From Methanoculleus methanifontis (GTDB lineage Archaea; Halobacteriota; Methanomicrobia; Methanomicrobiales; Methanoculleaceae), in contig NZ_VCYI01000007.1 of assembly GCF_030464365.1 (NCBI RefSeq), positions 62,001-126,000 of the forward strand: a DNA stretch of 64,000 nt. The letters run 5' to 3'. Numbering within the stretch: position 1 is the stretch's first letter; each line of letters starts with the position of its first letter. Positions 25,157-33,242 of this stretch are shown one piece after another. The position numbers and the translations under genes were made by a program. The notes under the pieces were generated by a model. It was given only the letters and a program-made list of their open reading frames with translations. It was not told where the DNA came from and did no database searches.

Positions 25157-25717
25157 ATGCCCCCGGGAGACTGTGACGATCGGGCGTTCACCGGACTTGA
25201 AGCGGCCATCGTCTTCATCGCCGTTATCGTCGTTGCATCGGTCTTTACGTACGTCGTTCTCGGGATGGGCATGACCACGTCGCAGAAGAGCCAGGAGACG
25301 ATGCATGCCGCTCTCGGCGAAGCCGGTTCCGCCCTCCGCCCGGGACAGTCGGTCATCGCCAAACTGGATAACGATCAGGGTCTCATCAGGTTCTTGGAGT
25401 TCGATCTTGAGACTGCGACCGATCTCGCCGTCATCGATATGGGGAGCATGACCTACACCATCACCACGAAGGATGTCTTCGTCACGTTCCCCCCCGGCGA
25501 CGACCGCGTAACCGTCACCTGGCGGTATCCGGAAGATGGCGGACCCCTCCTGGAGTCGGGGGAGGTTGTCACGGTGAGACTGGAGATGGAAAGCGTGGAG
25601 GTTGGGCGAGGAGATACGTTCACCCTCCAGATAACCGCTGCAGGGGGGGCAACCGCTGCGCTGACCAGAGATGTTCCTGCGGGTATTGCGAAGAATGTCT
25701 ACGTCGAACTCTTCTGA
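25157..25717 (+). CDS. flaB: Archaellin (archaellum filament protein), first of a pair
   Basis: A 186-residue archaellin. A short class III signal peptide is followed by the conserved N-terminal helix FTGLEAAIVFIAVIVVASVF, which packs in the filament core and is cleaved by the prepilin-like peptidase before Phe. The -1 residue is Ala (CDDRA/FTGLE), not the usual Gly. The rest is a beta-rich surface domain typical of small methanogen archaellins (MTYTITTKDVFVTFPPGDD). It overlaps the second archaellin by 23 bases. No other archaellum genes (motor, ATPase or platform) are in the window, so the export machinery must be elsewhere. Confidence 0.85.
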   Translation: MPPGDCDDRAFTGLEAAIVFIAVIVVASVFTYVVLGMGMTTSQKSQETMHAALGEAGSALRPGQSVIAKLDNDQGLIRFLEFDLETATDLAVIDMGSMTYTITTKDVFVTFPPGDDRVTVTWRYPEDGGPLLESGEVVTVRLEMESVEVGRGDTFTLQITAAGGATAALTRDVPAGIAKNVYVELF

Positions 25718-26273
25718 TGCCGGGTTCACCGGCCTCGAGGCTGCGATCGTACTCATCGCGTTCGTCGTCGTTGCAGCCGTCTTTGCGTATGTCGTCCTGG
25801 GGGCGGGCATCCTTTTCTCCGAGGAGAGCCGGTCAACCGTTCATCAGGGCATCCGGGAGGCCGGGTCGAGTATCACCGTGACCGGTACCGTCTACGGCGT
25901 CAGCAAAACCCCTGGAAAGGTAAATTCCATCCTTGTCCCGGTCAGCCTCACTGCCGGTAGCGAGCCGATCGATATCACCACGATATCCGTCCGCCTGATC
26001 GGGTCCTCGCATAAGGAGGTGATTGACCGGAATGAGCCTCTCATCGATGCCGTTCCTATACATGGCCACTGGAGCGTCCAGGAACGGTTCAACGCCGACT
26101 CCGATCACCTTCTCGAGGCTGGAGAGCAGTTCATACTGAATATCACACCGGACGGCAAGTCGGATTGCAAGCCGTATCGGACGTTTGCCGTCGAGATCAA
26201 ACCGGCGGGCAGGGTAGCGCTCCGGGTGGAGAGGACGGTGCCGGGCAGTATCACCGCGATCACCCGGCTTTGA
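25695..26273 (+). CDS. flaB: Archaellin, second of the pair
   Basis: A 192-residue archaellin paralog with signal MSTSNSSDAG and mature start FTGLEAAIVLIAFVVVAAVF. Here the -1 residue is the canonical Gly. A beta-rich domain follows (SILVPVSLTAGSEPIDITTI, EQFILNITPDGKSDC). The start at 25695 places the signal peptide at normal length; the frame is open eight codons further up, but that only overlaps the previous gene. Overlap with the first archaellin indicates translational coupling. The C-terminal VALRVERTVPGSITAITRL is a typical archaellin end. Confidence 0.86.
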   Translation: MSTSNSSDAGFTGLEAAIVLIAFVVVAAVFAYVVLGAGILFSEESRSTVHQGIREAGSSITVTGTVYGVSKTPGKVNSILVPVSLTAGSEPIDITTISVRLIGSSHKEVIDRNEPLIDAVPIHGHWSVQERFNADSDHLLEAGEQFILNITPDGKSDCKPYRTFAVEIKPAGRVALRVERTVPGSITAITRL

Positions 26274-26282
26274 CTAACGGCG

Positions 26283-26969
26283 CTACCCGGCGTACAAGAA
26301 CTCCTGGTACCGTATCACCCCGATAACCCCGACAGCACTCACCGCTGCAAGCAGCAGGTAATTCTCCGGCCCTGCCCCGACCATCAGGATGCTCTCCGGG
26401 CTGCCGGTTGCCCAGGCGAGGAGGGATGCGAGGGCGAGGATTCCGAGGAGCGGGACGGATACGCGGACGAGTGCCGCGGCGAGCCTGGAGATGCCGGGCC
26501 CGAAGCCGCGACAGGCGGCAAGAGCGATCCCGGCCGATGCGGCCAGGAATATCCATTCTGAGAGCGAAGAGATCTCGGCAAGGATTGCCCCGCCGAAGTA
26601 GTTGGTGAACTCGTATGGCTCGTACGGACCGAGGAGCGGGAAGTACCAGGTGACGGGCATCGCCCACATGGCGTCGAGAACCTGATGGGAAAGGACACCG
26701 GCAGTGACGGCGAGGAGCGCAAAGGATTCCCGTCTCCGGTACAGGGCGATGCCCGCAACCGCGAGGATCGTGAGAAAGAGCAGCCCGTGCCCGAAGAGCC
26801 GCCCGGAGTTGAGGGATCCCCCCAGAAGGAGGTGGCCGACCGGCTTATCGATCAGGTCGGGGAGGACGGCCCCGAGAGCAGAGAAGCCGATGAGCCGCCG
26901 GTCACCGAGGCGTCCGGCGATCGCGAGGCCCAGGACCAGGCCGAGGAACAGGTGGCAGGCGACGAACAT
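26283..26969 (-). CDS. Membrane-bound metal-dependent hydrolase, YdjM/DUF457 family
   Basis: A 228-residue polytopic membrane protein with seven or so helices. The family features are an N-terminal histidine (MFVACHLFLGLVLGL), the acidic GAVLPDLIDKPVGHLL near residues 33-48 and the H-bearing GHGLLFLTILA near 60 and LSHQVLDAMWAMPVTWYFPL near 94-113. These His and Asp residues are the presumed metal ligands, as in the LexA-regulated YdjM family. The physiological substrate is unknown. It is convergent with the second archaellin gene with only nine bases between. Confidence 0.8.
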   Translation of the reverse strand: MFVACHLFLGLVLGLAIAGRLGDRRLIGFSALGAVLPDLIDKPVGHLLLGGSLNSGRLFGHGLLFLTILAVAGIALYRRRESFALLAVTAGVLSHQVLDAMWAMPVTWYFPLLGPYEPYEFTNYFGGAILAEISSLSEWIFLAASAGIALAACRGFGPGISRLAAALVRVSVPLLGILALASLLAWATGSPESILMVGAGPENYLLLAAVSAVGVIGVIRYQEFLYAG

Positions 26970-27058
26970 TTTTTATAAAGATGATACGACCGGTTATAAT
27001 CCTGCTGTTCGGGGTAGGGCAAACGATATGAGCGGAGAGAGCCGATAACTCCTGGATT

Positions 27059-27250
27059 ATGGCAACGCTGGACCGGCAGGAGATCCTCATCATCTTCGCC
27101 TCGTTCCTCATCGGCAGCGCGGCGGGGTGGTGGAGCCGCATGCACTGGGATGACGGCCTCATCGCCGTCATAGCGACGCTTGCCGGAACCGTTGCCGGCT
27201 ACCTTATCATCGTAACCGTTCTCCGGGCTGCGGGTCACCCGGTCGGGTAG
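27059..27250 (+). CDS. Small membrane protein of unknown function
   Basis: A 63-residue protein with two predicted helices: EILIIFASFLIGSAAGWW and IAVIATLAGTVAGYLIIVTV, joined by a short charged loop SRMHWDDGL. Glycine patterns in both helices suggest a helical hairpin. No family is recognised. The gene ends 16 bases inside the 3' end of the convergent DUF5714 gene. Its short length makes it less certain, but the two-helix pattern is hard to explain as chance. Confidence 0.55.
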   Translation: MATLDRQEILIIFASFLIGSAAGWWSRMHWDDGLIAVIATLAGTVAGYLIIVTVLRAAGHPVG

Positions 27251-27975
27251 CCGGCGTGGAAGGGGCACTCCTCCCGCAGGCATTCGCGGTTGATATCGCT
27301 GAACTCGCATTGCACCGTTTCCTCTACCGGGAGGTTCACCCCGAACCGCTCGGCAAGGAACGTGACCGCGGTGCGGATGGCAAGCCACGAGTCGCGTTTG
27401 CAGCACCGGGGGCCGCCGTGCCGGCCTATCGTCATCAGGCTGCGTGCGGTCATCTGGTTAGCAAGCGACCATTCCTGCTTTTTTAAGGGCGTTGATCCGG
27501 TGATCAGGCTCACGAAGATGCCGGTGCCGACCGCCGCCCCACAGGTGCCGTGGGTTCCGCAGGCCCCTCCCGGAACCTCGCCGGCCCTCACACGGGCCCG
27601 CCCAAGCAGTTTCCCTTTTCTCCCTGGCTCTCCCCGGTGGTTGCAGTAGGCGGCGATGAGGCACGCGGGCACGAGAAAATGGTGCTCCGGCCCGTGCATC
27701 CTGACTGCCGGATACCGCATCAGGATACAGGCGATGGCAAGCGGATCTTCAAGTTCCGTTGCGATGCAGAACTGCTCGATGAGGTCGAGCGCCTCCAGGC
27801 CGTGGCACCGGTCGCAGACGAAGTGCCCGGCTTCGCAGGCGACCGTGGTGCTCATGACCTCCCCGCAGACGGCGCACGCAAGGTCGCGGGGCTCCTCGCT
27901 GTACACGAGATTCCGGCCGCATATCAGGCATCCTGCCTTATGCTCCATGCCATAGGGTAGGTCGCCGTATCCCAT
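27235..27975 (-). CDS. DUF5714-type cysteine-rich protein
   Basis: A 246-residue cytoplasmic protein of unknown function, rich in cysteine. The N-terminus carries a zinc-ribbon pair, CLICGRNL and CAVCGEVM, then CEAGHFVCDRCHG near residues 48-60. Later motifs are GACGTHGTCGAAVGTGIFVS near 139-158, HGGPRCCKRDSWLAIRTAV near 189 and CEFSDINRECLREECPFH near the end, with many invariant-looking Cys and His residues. The pattern matches proteins annotated as DUF5714 in methanogens, where redox or metal roles are suspected but not established. ATG at 27975 is used; Met10 is an alternative. Confidence 0.75.
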   Translation of the reverse strand: MGYGDLPYGMEHKAGCLICGRNLVYSEEPRDLACAVCGEVMSTTVACEAGHFVCDRCHGLEALDLIEQFCIATELEDPLAIACILMRYPAVRMHGPEHHFLVPACLIAAYCNHRGEPGRKGKLLGRARVRAGEVPGGACGTHGTCGAAVGTGIFVSLITGSTPLKKQEWSLANQMTARSLMTIGRHGGPRCCKRDSWLAIRTAVTFLAERFGVNLPVEETVQCEFSDINRECLREECPFHAGYPTG

Positions 27976-27994
27976 AATCCTCTGGCCCGGCGGA

Positions 27995-29836
27995 TCACGT
28001 GGCCGCGGATTGGCCGGAGCGGCGTATGCGGCCGGTATCGGGTTCCGGCGGGAGATCCGTTCCCTGCTGTTCCCGCACCCGTCCGTCTTCGATCGCGACG
28101 ACGCGGTCGGCGATGGTCAGGAGCGACGGGCGGTGGGTGATGAGAATGGTCGTCCGGTTCCGGACGAGAAGCCGGAGCGTCCGGCAGATCTGCTCCTCGG
28201 TCTGCATGTCGAGCGCGGACGTGGGTTCGTCGAGGATGAGGATGGGCGCGTCTTTGAGGAACGCTCTGGCAATGGCGACTCGCTGCCGCTGGCCGACGGA
28301 GAGCTGCGTTCCGCGCTCCCCGACGATCGTCCGGTACCCCTCCGGGAACCTCATGATCTCATCGTGGATCTGCGCTTTCCTTGCGGCTTTGACGATTTCC
28401 TCGAAGGTGGCCCCGGGCCTGCTGTAGCGGATGTTCTCCTCGATGGTGGTGTGGAAGAGAAAAATATCCTGCGAGACGAGCGACACCTGCCGGCGCAGCC
28501 ACCTCGGATCGAGCGACGCAAGATCGCGGCCGTCGAGGGTGATCGTGCCTTCCTGCGGCGCGAACGCCCGGAGGAGCAGGTTGATCATCGTCGTCTTCCC
28601 GGCACCGGTCCGCCCGACGATGGCGATCACCTCACCTGGATGGATGACGAGGTTTGCGTCAGCGAGAACCGGTTCCGACTCGGTATACCTGAACCAGACG
28701 CTGGAAAGTTCTATCCTGCCCAGCACCGCGGCGGGCACGACCCCGCCGCCGGCCGGCTCCCCGTCCATCGAGAAGAGTTCACGCAGGCGGGCGGCGGACG
28801 TCGCTGCGGGTTGCATGACGACGGGGAATGCGAAGAAGGTGTTGACGGTGGGCGCGAACGTCACGACGTAGACCGCGAACGTGACGAAGTCCCCGACGGT
28901 CATGCCGCCGGCGAGCACCTCGCTCCCGCCGACCCAGAAGACGGCGATCAGCATGAGCGACATCGTGCCGATCCTGAAGTACTCTGAGAGCGCCGAGAGC
29001 ATCGTGTTTCTGATCCGGGCATCGACCATCCGTGCAAGCGTCCCGGAGACCCGGGTCACTTCCCGCTCCTCTGCGGCGTGCGTCTTTACGGTGTCGATGC
29101 CGGAGATCACCTCCTGGATGTCGCGGGAGACGTAGGCCTGCCGTTCGCGCTCCCGGTGGGTGGCGGCGCGGATCCGCCGGATGAAGACGGCGTTGATCAG
29201 CAGGTAGAGCGGGATGAAGGCGGCGATGACGAGGGTGAGTTTCAGACTCAGGATGCAGAGGATGGCAAGGGTGAAAGTGACGTAGAGGCCGTTTGCGACG
29301 ATCAGGGGGAGGTACTGGGAGACGGTGTACTGCAGGATCTGGACGTCGTCGGAGAGACGTGACATGATGTAACCGGTCTGCTGCGACTTGAAGTAGGAGA
29401 GCGGGAAATCCAGGACATGTTCGACGAGGGCGGTCTGGAGGTTGAAGGCGTAGCCTTCCCGGAACCGGGCGGTCCAGTAGTTCCGCAACAGGTCCATACC
29501 GCCGGTGAAGAGCCCGAGCACCAGGAGGGCGGCGATGAGGGTGTCGAGCGACGAGAGGAGCCCGCCTGCCCCTGCGAGGAGTGCGTCGGAGGTTTCTGTT
29601 CCGCCGAGCAGGATGTTGTCGATGAAGAACTTGATGCTGAGCGGGAGCACGGTCTTTGCCGCCGAGACGAGAACGGTCGCTGCGAGGGCCAGTACGCCCA
29701 CGTTCCGGATCGGCCGGGCGAACCGGAGGAAGAAGGCGAGATCAGGGAACCTGAGATCGTTTCTCGCCGTCACTGGCTGGCGCATGGTATCCCGGGTGAA
29801 GGCGACGGCTCTCCGGCAGCAGTCTGCGATGCTCAT
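27995..29836 (-). CDS. ABC exporter, fused permease and ATPase (MsbA/MDR type)
   Basis: A 613-residue half-transporter that should work as a homodimer exporting lipids or hydrophobic compounds. Residues about 40-330 form six transmembrane helices with long cytoplasmic extensions. The C-terminal ATPase has Walker A VGRTGAGKTTMI near 403-414, Q-loop VSQDIFLFH, signature LSVGQ (a variant of LSGGQ), Walker [13 protein letters not shown] and switch histidine ITHRPS. The Ala-Gly-Gly-rich linker near 355 separates the domains. It stands alone between DUF5714 and the amino-acid transporter genes, so the substrate is not indicated. Confidence 0.92.
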   Translation of the reverse strand: MSIADCCRRAVAFTRDTMRQPVTARNDLRFPDLAFFLRFARPIRNVGVLALAATVLVSAAKTVLPLSIKFFIDNILLGGTETSDALLAGAGGLLSSLDTLIAALLVLGLFTGGMDLLRNYWTARFREGYAFNLQTALVEHVLDFPLSYFKSQQTGYIMSRLSDDVQILQYTVSQYLPLIVANGLYVTFTLAILCILSLKLTLVIAAFIPLYLLINAVFIRRIRAATHRERERQAYVSRDIQEVISGIDTVKTHAAEEREVTRVSGTLARMVDARIRNTMLSALSEYFRIGTMSLMLIAVFWVGGSEVLAGGMTVGDFVTFAVYVVTFAPTVNTFFAFPVVMQPAATSAARLRELFSMDGEPAGGGVVPAAVLGRIELSSVWFRYTESEPVLADANLVIHPGEVIAIVGRTGAGKTTMINLLLRAFAPQEGTITLDGRDLASLDPRWLRRQVSLVSQDIFLFHTTIEENIRYSRPGATFEEIVKAARKAQIHDEIMRFPEGYRTIVGERGTQLSVGQRQRVAIARAFLKDAPILILDEPTSALDMQTEEQICRTLRLLVRNRTTILITHRPSLLTIADRVVAIEDGRVREQQGTDLPPEPDTGRIRRSGQSAAT

Positions 29837-29935
29837 GGTATGGGTCCTGGTGAGGAGCGCGCTCCGGTCTTTTGCCGGGTCTCCGTTGCAGTCCCATGCC
29901 TTGCTGGCGTATAATACCTGTGCCCGAAAAAAAGG

Positions 29936-30622
29936 TTACAGCTGGGCCGAGGGGTTTGCCCTGACCGTCCCGGGAACGACCACTCTTTTCTCAAGGATGT
30001 TGACGGCGACGGTCGTGATCGAGACCAGCACAAGGTAGACGACGGCGACGGCCGCAAACGACTCCGTGTAGAGGAAGTACTTCGTCGCCACCTGTTTCCC
30101 CGCCCCGGCGAGCTCGATCACCGTGAGCATGTAGGCGAGCGACGAGTACTTGATCAGGTAGATGAACTCGTTTGAGAGCCCCGGTATCGCCCGGCGGAGC
30201 GCCTGCGGCAGCACAACGCTTCTGATCGCCTGCCACCGGGTCATCCCGAGCGCCTGGGCGGCGACCATCTGGCCTTCCTTGATCGATATAAGGCCGCCGC
30301 GGATGTATTCGGCGTTATACGCACTGTTGCAGAGGATAAAACCGAGCACCGATGCCACGAACGCGGTGAATGTGATCCCGATCGACGGGAGCCCGAAGTA
30401 GAGGATGAAGAGGAGGAGGAGCAGCGGCGTGCCTTTGATGAAAAAGACGTACGTCTTGCAGAGCCAGGAAATGACCGGGTGGCCATACTGCCTTCCCACC
30501 GCAATGGCGACCCCAAGCGCGAGGCCGAACGGGGCGGAGCACGCGATCAGTTGCAATGTCACGATCAGCCCCTGCATCAGCGCCGGGAAGAGAATCTCGA
30601 AGAAGAATGCCGTCTGATCCAT
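29936..30622 (-). CDS. Polar amino-acid ABC transporter permease (second subunit)
   Basis: A 228-residue HisM/GlnP-type permease with five helices. The conserved cytoplasmic EAA-type loop is AAQALGMTRWQAIRSVVLPQ ALR, near residues 140-162, preceded by AEYIRGGLISIKEGQ. The family label is clear; the substrate is not. It is the last gene of a run permease-ATPase-permease on the minus strand, eight bases downstream of the ATPase gene. Two different permeases would make a heterodimeric membrane channel. Confidence 0.92.
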   Translation of the reverse strand: MDQTAFFFEILFPALMQGLIVTLQLIACSAPFGLALGVAIAVGRQYGHPVISWLCKTYVFFIKGTPLLLLLFILYFGLPSIGITFTAFVASVLGFILCNSAYNAEYIRGGLISIKEGQMVAAQALGMTRWQAIRSVVLPQALRRAIPGLSNEFIYLIKYSSLAYMLTVIELAGAGKQVATKYFLYTESFAAVAVVYLVLVSITTVAVNILEKRVVVPGTVRANPSAQL

Positions 30623-30630
30623 GCTGCTCC

Positions 30631-31386
30631 TCAGTCATCCATCCGGGAATCTATCCGACCGATGAAGTCCTTCATCCGGGTAAACTGCGGATCGTGCAGG
30701 AGCAGGTCGGGCGACCCCTGTTCGGCAACCACGCCGTTCTCCATGAAGAGGACCTCGTTTGCAACCGAGCAGGCAAACCCCATCTCGTGGGTGACGACGA
30801 GCATCGTCATCCCGTTCCGGGCCAGTTTCTTCATGACCTCCAGCACCTCCCTCGTCAGCTCGGGGTCGAGCGCAGAGGTGGGTTCGTCGAAGAGGATGAC
30901 ATCCGGGTCCATGGCAAGCGCCCGGGCGATGGATACCCGCTGGGCCTGGCCGCCGGAGAGTTCGGCCGGATAATGGTCAGCCCATTCCTCCAGCCCGACC
31001 TGCCGGAGTTCAGTGAGCGCTTTTTCGTGCGCCTCTGCTTTGCCCATACCCTTGACCTTCAGGAGCGCCAGTTCCACGTTTTTCAGCGCGGTGAGGTGGT
31101 CGAAGAGGAAGAAGTTCTGGAAGACCATCCCGATCTTCTGCCGGAAGTAGTTGATCCGGGCCCCCGAGTTCGTGACTTCCTCCCCGTCGAGCCAGACCTG
31201 CCCGCGGTCGGGCGGCGTCAGCTGGTTGATGCACCGGAGAAGCGTGCTTTTCCCGGTTCCTGAGGGGCCGATGAAGACCTTCGTCTCACCGCAGTGGACG
31301 TCGAACGATACCCCGCGCAGCACCTCGGTGCCCCCGAAGGACTTGTGTATGTCCTCGACTCTCAGCACAATGTCGTTGTCGTTCAT
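30631..31386 (-). CDS. Polar amino-acid ABC transporter ATPase (GlnQ/HisP type)
   Basis: A 251-residue ATPase with Walker [14 protein letters not shown] near 38-50, Q-loop [20 protein letters not shown] near 86-105, signature [19 protein letters not shown] near 143-161 and Walker [15 protein letters not shown]. The DHLTALKNV text after the Q-loop is typical of the polar amino-acid family. It lies between two permease genes with three- and eight-base gaps, so all three are one operon. It should pair with the binding protein at 35484. Confidence 0.95.
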   Translation of the reverse strand: MNDNDIVLRVEDIHKSFGGTEVLRGVSFDVHCGETKVFIGPSGTGKSTLLRCINQLTPPDRGQVWLDGEEVTNSGARINYFRQKIGMVFQNFFLFDHLTALKNVELALLKVKGMGKAEAHEKALTELRQVGLEEWADHYPAELSGGQAQRVSIARALAMDPDVILFDEPTSALDPELTREVLEVMKKLARNGMTMLVVTHEMGFACSVANEVLFMENGVVAEQGSPDLLLHDPQFTRMKDFIGRIDSRMDD

Positions 31387-31389
31387 ACT

Positions 31390-32067
31390 CTACATCGCTC
31401 CGCTTCCGAATCCCGGAATTTCTATCTTCGCCTCAAGCCTGTGCAGGAGTTTGAGACCCCCGTAGTTCAAGACGATGAAAATCCCCGCTGCAGCGAGGTA
31501 GATTGGTATCGTGATGTGCGTCTGCGTGACGATCCTTGCGGTGATGGTGAGCAGCTCCACGACCCCGATCGCGTAGCAGACCGCCGAATCGGTCAGGATG
31601 TTTGGGTACTCGTTCGACCAGCCCGGGAGCGCTATGCGCACCGCCTGGGGGAGGATGACCGAACGGATGGCGGTGAACCTGCTCATCCCGAGCGACCGTG
31701 CCGCGATCATCTGTCCTTCGCTGACCGACTGGATGGCTCCCCGGAAGATCTGGGACTGGTATGCCGCTCCCCGGAGACCCAGCACGACCGCCCCGACGAC
31801 AAACGCCGAGAGATGGCCGAGCCCGATTGCCGGGAATATGCCGAACCAGAAAAGGAAGAGCAAGATGAGAATGGGGAGGCCCCTGAAGAACCAGACGTAG
31901 ATTCCGACGGCCCACCGAATCGGCCGCGCCCCGTACACCTGGCCGAGCGCCATGGGCAGTCCGAGAAGGACGCCGAGGCCGAGGGCGGCGAAGACAAGAC
32001 CGAGGGTAGAGGAGACACCTGAAAGGAGATACGGTAACCAGTCGATGAGAATCGGTAAAACGTCCAT
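31390..32067 (-). CDS. Polar amino-acid ABC transporter permease (first subunit)
   Basis: A 225-residue HisQ/GlnP-type permease with five helices. The cytoplasmic coupling loop AARSLGMSRFTAIRSVILPQ is near residues 134-153, with FRGAIQSVSEGQ before it. It is the first gene of the three-gene run on the minus strand. The divergent aldolase gene begins 250 bases upstream, so the operon promoter must lie in that gap. Sequence differs from the other permease, as expected for a heterodimer. Confidence 0.92.
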   Translation of the reverse strand: MDVLPILIDWLPYLLSGVSSTLGLVFAALGLGVLLGLPMALGQVYGARPIRWAVGIYVWFFRGLPILILLFLFWFGIFPAIGLGHLSAFVVGAVVLGLRGAAYQSQIFRGAIQSVSEGQMIAARSLGMSRFTAIRSVILPQAVRIALPGWSNEYPNILTDSAVCYAIGVVELLTITARIVTQTHITIPIYLAAAGIFIVLNYGGLKLLHRLEAKIEIPGFGSGAM

Positions 32068-32317
32068 TTGGCTATCCCTGAATCATTGCAGTCTCTCCGA
32101 CGGGAAGAACGACGCCGGGTACTCTACGCATGAATCTGACGGAGAGCAAAATAAACGTTGCCAAATCTGCCTCAGTTGAGCAGGACGGTCGTTCGCCACA
32201 GCGGGATGTTTTTATCCCCGGAGGCGGGTTCGACCGTATCCGCTGCAAACGCTCTCCACGCCACGCTCCAGGGGCTCCAGCAACACTTAAGTATGTGGGC
32301 GAGGGGGAAGGAGGGGT

Positions 32318-33238
32318 ATGCCATCTGCACCCGATATCAGGGTTCCTCTCGATGTGCCCTCCGAGGAACAGGAGAGGTACCGGGAGAACTACCGGAAAAT
32401 CACGCACGGTACCGGGAGGTTGATGCTCTTTGCCGGAGACCAGAAGGTCGAGCACCTCAACGACGATTTCTATGGCGAAGGCATCCACTCCGACGACGCC
32501 GATCCAGAACACCTCTTTCGGATCGCGAGTCGGGCGAGGATCGGGGTCTTTGCGACGCAACTCGGGATGATCGCCCGCTACGGCGAGGATTACCGGGACG
32601 TGCCCTACCTCGTCAAGCTCAACTCCAAGACCCACCTGATCAAAACCGCACAGCGCGATCCGCTCAGCTCGGAACTCCATCTCGTCCGGCAGGTCGTCGA
32701 CCTCCGCGACCGCACGGGGCTTGCAATCCTCGGCGTCGGCTACACGATCTACCTCGGGAGCGAGTACGAACCGATGATGCTCTTCCAGGCGGCGCAGATC
32801 GTCAGCAACGCGCACGCAAACGGGCTCACCACCGTGCTCTGGATGTACCCCCGGGGCAAGGCGGTCAAGGACGAGCGCGATCCTCACCTGGTCGCGGGCG
32901 CGGCCGGGGTCGCGGCGACCCTCGGGAGTGATTTCGTGAAGGTGAATCCCCCGAAGGCGGGCGGCACGATCGACGCCGCGCTGCTCCGGGAGGCGGTGGC
33001 GGCCGGCGGCAGGACGGGCGTCGTCTGTGCGGGCGGGTCGCATGCCGACGCGCCGGAGTTCCTGCAGCAGCTCCACGACCAGATCCACGTCGGCGGCACG
33101 GTCGGGAACGCGACTGGCAGAAACATCCACCAGCGTCCGTTCGACGAGGCCGTCCGGTTCTGTAACGCGATATCGGCGATCACCCTCGACGATGCGGGTG
33201 TCGAGGAGGCGGTCAGGATCTACGGGGGAGGTAAGTGA
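32318..33238 (+). CDS. Archaeal class I fructose-bisphosphate aldolase/DhnA-type aldolase
   Basis: A 306-residue TIM-barrel aldolase of the DeoC/LacD (DhnA) family. FAGDQKVEHLNDDFYG near residues 38-53 matches the family opening, and the Schiff-base lysine lies in DFVKVNPPKAGG near 204-215. The phosphate-binding end is VGGTVGNATGRNIHQRPFD near 266-284. It is followed after four bases by a phosphofructokinase gene, so the pair should interconvert fructose 6-phosphate, fructose 1,6-bisphosphate and triose phosphates. A related archaeal enzyme makes precursors of aromatic amino acids, so that alternative exists. GGAGGGGT precedes the ATG. Confidence 0.85.
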   Translation: MPSAPDIRVPLDVPSEEQERYRENYRKITHGTGRLMLFAGDQKVEHLNDDFYGEGIHSDDADPEHLFRIASRARIGVFATQLGMIARYGEDYRDVPYLVKLNSKTHLIKTAQRDPLSSELHLVRQVVDLRDRTGLAILGVGYTIYLGSEYEPMMLFQAAQIVSNAHANGLTTVLWMYPRGKAVKDERDPHLVAGAAGVAATLGSDFVKVNPPKAGGTIDAALLREAVAAGGRTGVVCAGGSHADAPEFLQQLHDQIHVGGTVGNATGRNIHQRPFDEAVRFCNAISAITLDDAGVEEAVRIYGGGK

Positions 33239-33242
33239 GGGC

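Noticed and set aside
26970-26985. TTTATAAA as promoter of the YdjM-like gene
   Set aside because: It lies only a few bases before the ATG, too close for transcription to begin upstream of that start; it may be coincidental or serve the other strand.
32218-32240. GGGTTCGACC resembling a tRNA T-arm
   Set aside because: Flanking bases do not form the T-stem, acceptor stem or a D-arm, so no tRNA can be drawn.
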